Of a DNA stretch of 7,596 nt, positions 5,176 to 7,596 are shown piece after piece (position 1 is the stretch's first letter; each line of letters opens with the position of its first letter). The notes under the pieces are model-generated. The model was not told where the DNA came from and did not search any database. It was given only the letters and a program-made list of their open reading frames with translations. This DNA is from Lachnospiraceae bacterium UBA3638 (GTDB lineage Bacteria > Bacillota > Clostridia > Lachnospirales > Lachnospiraceae): contig DFKT01000003.1 of assembly GCA_002373595.1 (NCBI GenBank), positions 1 to 7,596 on the forward strand. The letters run 5' to 3'. Both the position numbers and the translations under genes were made by a program.

Positions 5176-6993
5176 TTATCTCTTAAGGTTTGTGAGTTCT
5201 TCAAGGAGTGTATCGGATACGGTGATGATACGGCTGTTTGCCTGGAATCCACGCTGAGTCGTGATCATCTCGGTAAACTCACTTGAGAGGTCTACGTTAC
5301 TCATCTCGAGTACGCCGGTGGTCATGTAGCCGCCGGTGGAGGTGATATCTACACCGATGTTGTCGAACTGTCCGGAGTTCATGGTCGATGAGTAGAGGTT
5401 ATCTCCCTTCTTCTCAAGACCTGAGGAGTTCGCGAAGTTTGCGGTAGCGATCTGGCCGAGGAGTTTGGTCATACCGTTGTCGTAAGAAGCATAGATCTTT
5501 CCGTCCTTCTGGATGGATACGCCGATCATCTCTCCGAGCATACGACCGGTATTGAGGCCTTTGCTGTCTCCGTAAGCTGCGGTAACAGTCGAAGTACCGT
5601 TATTGTTGAACATCGTCATTCCGGAGAAGTCGATGGTGATGTCGGAGAAGTTGGATGCTCCGGTATCTGCATTAGCGATGATGTCCGTAAGTTTAAGGGT
5701 AACAGCCTTGCCGCCGTTGATGTTGTTGAAGTTACCGGTGTCGGGATCGAACTTGATGAGCGCGCCGTTGAACTTGCTTCCGTCGGAAACGAAGGTCGCG
5801 GAAGTTCCGTCTGCATTGAGGTGAGCCTCTCCGACTTCCTTGAGGGTCTGGAGAACCTGATCGTTGGTTGCGCCGAACTGCTTAGCGAGCATCTCTTCAA
5901 CAGTTACCTGGCTTGTAGTGGTGGAATTTTCGGTGGTGACAACGAGATTGAGAAATCCCTTGGTGTCGCCTTCATAACCGTAACCCTTGGCGATAAGTGC
6001 CAGAGCTTCCTCTCCGGTCATATCCTCAGCGGTTCCTCCATCAGGAGTATAGGTAACGGTCTGAGTAAGATCGAGTCCGGTTCCGCTTACGCTTACAAGG
6101 TTTGCAAGGTTGGAAATAGTTCCGCCGGTAGGAGTTCCGGGAACGGTGATGGACTTGCCGTCAGCTGCCCAGGAATAGGTCCCGGTAGCGTTAAAGGTTA
6201 TATTCTTGGTCCTGTTGACCTGTGAAGAATCCCCGAAAAGGCTTGCGAAATCAATAGCTTTTCCTGCGCCGTCGGTGATGGTGTTTCCGTCTGCATCGAG
6301 GATCTTGCTGACTTCTACGCTGTAGATACCGTCCTCATCGGCGTTCTTGAAAACAAGACGTGCGGTGTACTGATATCCGAGTGAATCGTAGAAATTGAGG
6401 TTCTTAACCATACCTGCATCACTGGTAACATCGGTATCTGCCTTGTCGAGAATACCGGTCACGGTAGCTGCGCTGGTTGCCTCAGGGGGATAGGTAAGGT
6501 TTGCCGCGCTCATGATACGAAGAGCGGATACGGTATCCTTCTTGATATCCATGGTCTCGGGATCTACCTGCCATCCCATTACGTTGTATCCGTTGGAAGC
6601 CATTGCGAGGTTTCCTACACCGTCTACGTAGAAGGAACCGTCACGGGTGAAGAAGTTCTCGAGGCCGTTGTTTACTACGAAGAAGTTATCTCCGGTGATC
6701 ATGATATCGAAGGGATTACCGGTCGACTGTGCGGAACCCTGTCCCTTGATGTTCATGCTGATCGCGCCCGACTTAACACCGAGACCGATCTGACGAGCGT
6801 TGGTACCGCCGACACCGGTCTGTGCGTTTGCACCCGATGCGTTCTGGGTCGTCTGGCTCATGAGGTCGTTGAAAGTGATCGAGCTTGATTTAAATGCTAC
6901 GGTGTTTACGTTAGCGATGTTGTTACCGATAACGTCCATCTTGGTCTGGTGGGTCTTAAGACCTGCAACACCTGAAAAGAGTGATCTCATCAT
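5176..6993 (-). CDS. flgE: FlgE flagellar hook protein
   Basis: 605 residues. The N-terminal rod/hook signature MRSLFSGVAGLKTHQTKMDV and the IGNNIANVNTVAFK block (residues 22-35) identify the FlgE/F/G family. F104-F-V-V follows, with RDGSF (117-121). The FlaE-like hook domain begins near 170. The C-terminus (about 485-605) has the GVSIQKDGKIYASYDNG region, GLEKKGDNLY, and the closing axial helix with DLSSEFTEMITTQRGFQANSR (568-588). These axial helices form the inner tube of the hook. The protein is exported by the flagellar type III system, so no signal peptide is expected. At 605 residues it is clearly longer than Salmonella FlgE (about 400), the extra lying in the surface-exposed centre (roughly 230-450). 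Two adjacent ATGs (6991-6993 and 6988-6990) are possible starts; the first is better spaced (9 nt) from GGAGGT at 7003-7008. Confidence 0.96.
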   Translation of the reverse strand: MMRSLFSGVAGLKTHQTKMDVIGNNIANVNTVAFKSSSITFNDLMSQTTQNASGANAQTGVGGTNARQIGLGVKSGAISMNIKGQGSAQSTGNPFDIMITGDNFFVVNNGLENFFTRDGSFYVDGVGNLAMASNGYNVMGWQVDPETMDIKKDTVSALRIMSAANLTYPPEATSAATVTGILDKADTDVTSDAGMVKNLNFYDSLGYQYTARLVFKNADEDGIYSVEVSKILDADGNTITDGAGKAIDFASLFGDSSQVNRTKNITFNATGTYSWAADGKSITVPGTPTGGTISNLANLVSVSGTGLDLTQTVTYTPDGGTAEDMTGEEALALIAKGYGYEGDTKGFLNLVVTTENSTTTSQVTVEEMLAKQFGATNDQVLQTLKEVGEAHLNADGTSATFVSDGSKFNGALIKFDPDTGNFNNINGGKAVTLKLTDIIANADTGASNFSDITIDFSGMTMFNNNGTSTVTAAYGDSKGLNTGRMLGEMIGVSIQKDGKIYASYDNGMTKLLGQIATANFANSSGLEKKGDNLYSSTMNSGQFDNIGVDITSTGGYMTTGVLEMSNVDLSSEFTEMITTQRGFQANSRIITVSDTLLEELTNLKR

Positions 6994-7002
6994 AAGGCAT
7001 TT

Positions 7003-7032
7003 ACCTCCGAAATGTTCGGATCCTCAGGATCC
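7003..7032 (-). promoter_or_regulatory. flgE ribosome binding site overlapped by two alternative small hairpins
   Basis: The flgE ribosome binding site (CGGAGGT on the minus strand, 7003-7009) is partly inside a perfect 6-bp stem: TCCGAA (7020-7015) with TTCGGA (7011-7006) around a 3-nt loop. Just upstream, GGATCC (7032-7027) can pair with GGATCC (7023-7018) around another 3-nt loop. The two stems share bases 7018-7020, so only one can form at a time: one would cover part of the ribosome binding site, the other would free it. The base pairing is read directly; a switching function is inference. Confidence 0.45.
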
Positions 7033-7039
7033 TTATAGA

Positions 7040-7444
7040 TTAGGCGATTACCGCCCCGTTAATGTTAGTGAAGATGTTTTCGTTCGTATTCGCACTGTCT
7101 ATGGCTGTTACTACCGTCCTCGAGGGAACGTTCACTATAAATGCCATGTCGTCTACGATAACGAGCGAATCCTTTATTCCTTTAGCCATGGCCCTGTCGG
7201 TACCTTCGCCGAGTCTTATGAGCTGCTCATCGGTCATCTCGATCTTTCTGTCCGAAAGCCTTGCCGATGCGTGCTTTGAAAATCTTACTCCGACTCCGGA
7301 TGCCTGATGGCTTTTCTCTGCCAGGATCTCTCCAAAGCTTTTCGAGCCTGCTGCATCATTCCTGATCTGCTTGGATTCCCTGGCGTTTAATACCTGATCG
7401 GCCATGCGGCTTGTGGAAATAAAACTTCCTGTTACTGTTTCCAT
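7040..7444 (-). CDS. Small conserved flagellar-operon protein of unknown function (TIGR02530-type)
   Basis: 134 residues, soluble, with no membrane segment or signal peptide. The first 50 residues are polar and probably flexible. A compact domain follows from V53: F55-S-K-H-A-S-A-R-L-S-D-R66, then a helix (MTDEQLIRLGEGTDRAMAKG, 70-89), then beta strands SLVIVDDMAFIVNV (93-106) and TVVTAID. The F-S-x-H-A-x-x-R-L-x-x-R pattern and the place between flgD and flgE match the conserved clostridial and bacillar 'flagellar operon protein' family TIGR02530 from memory. Function is not established; a role in hook assembly or export is suggested only by the neighbours. The ATG at 7442-7444 has AAGGAG (7450-7455) with 5 nt spacing. 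It starts 19 bp after the flgD stop and ends 46 bp before flgE. Confidence 0.85.
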   Translation of the reverse strand: METVTGSFISTSRMADQVLNARESKQIRNDAAGSKSFGEILAEKSHQASGVGVRFSKHASARLSDRKIEMTDEQLIRLGEGTDRAMAKGIKDSLVIVDDMAFIVNVPSRTVVTAIDSANTNENIFTNINGAVIA

Positions 7445-7463
7445 ATCCGCTCCTTCCTAAGGT

Positions 7464-7596
7464 TTACTCCTTGGAATCATCGATCTGATCGCTTCCGGTG
7501 CTCTCGGCTACCGTTTCGGCTATCCCGGATGCATCCTGCGTACCGGTCTGTGCGGTGTCCGCCGTCTCAGTGGTCTGCGCGGTTCCTTCAGTCTCA
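7464..7596 (-). CDS. flgD: C-terminal end of a probable FlgD hook-capping protein (runs off the window)
   Basis: The last 43 codons and a TAA stop (7464-7466) of a gene continuing beyond 7596. The visible peptide has no recognisable fold: it is a Thr/Gln/Ala/Glu/Asp-rich acidic tail that ends in QIDDSKE. The FlgD name rests on position alone: in Firmicutes fla/che operons the gene before the TIGR02530-type gene and flgE is normally flgD, the scaffold that caps the growing hook. FlgD of clostridia often ends in such a disordered acidic tail, but FliK tails can be similar. The domain part needed to decide is outside the window. Confidence 0.6.
   Translation of the reverse strand, partial: ETEGTAQTTETADTAQTGTQDASGIAETVAESTGSDQIDDSKE

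Noticed and set aside
5821..6225. 134-codon open frame on the plus strand inside flgE
   Set aside because: It is antisense to the conserved flgE frame, with no identifiable domain.

Overview
The window is a continuous block of flagellar and chemotaxis genes, all read on the minus strand. In transcription order (high to low coordinates) they are: the C-terminal end of a probable flgD, a small conserved flagellar-operon gene, flgE, flbD (swrD), motA, motB, fliL, fliM, fliY and the first codons of cheY. This order, with a two-headed FliY (CheC-like plus FliN) next to cheY, is typical of the fla/che operon of Gram-positive Firmicutes. Having flbD-motA-motB-fliL inside the operon, the intermediate GC content and good AGGAGG-type ribosome binding sites suggest a clostridial organism, probably Lachnospiraceae-like. 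The taxonomic call is inference.

Layout: 7464-7596 is the flgD tail. 7040-7444 is the TIGR02530-type gene. 5176-6993 is the hook protein gene. 4805-5175 is the only long gap and holds two structured elements: a hairpin at 5115-5159 and a 212-bp imperfect palindrome at 4843-5054. 4616-4804 is flbD, 3778-4569 motA, 2926-3768 motB, 2365-2910 fliL, 1360-2340 fliM, 91-1356 fliY, and 1-56 the cheY start. Apart from the 371-bp gap, intergenic spaces are 3 to about 50 bp, so each side of the gap looks like one transcription unit. No convincing promoter or U-tract terminator was seen.

How the genes work together: FlgD (cap) and FlgE (subunit) build the hook. MotA and MotB form the ion-driven stator, and FlbD/SwrD and FliL are linked in other bacteria to stator power. 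FliM and FliY form the switch/C-ring. CheY-P binds the switch and is probably dephosphorylated by FliY. The window therefore runs from hook through motor to switch and its signal protein.

Most of this is well-known biology. The parts worth a second look are the long palindrome between flgE and flbD, a pair of mutually exclusive small hairpins overlapping the flgE ribosome binding site, the low-complexity linker in FliY, the enlarged central region of FlgE and the uncharacterised small gene between flgD and flgE. I see no clear sign of an entirely new system.
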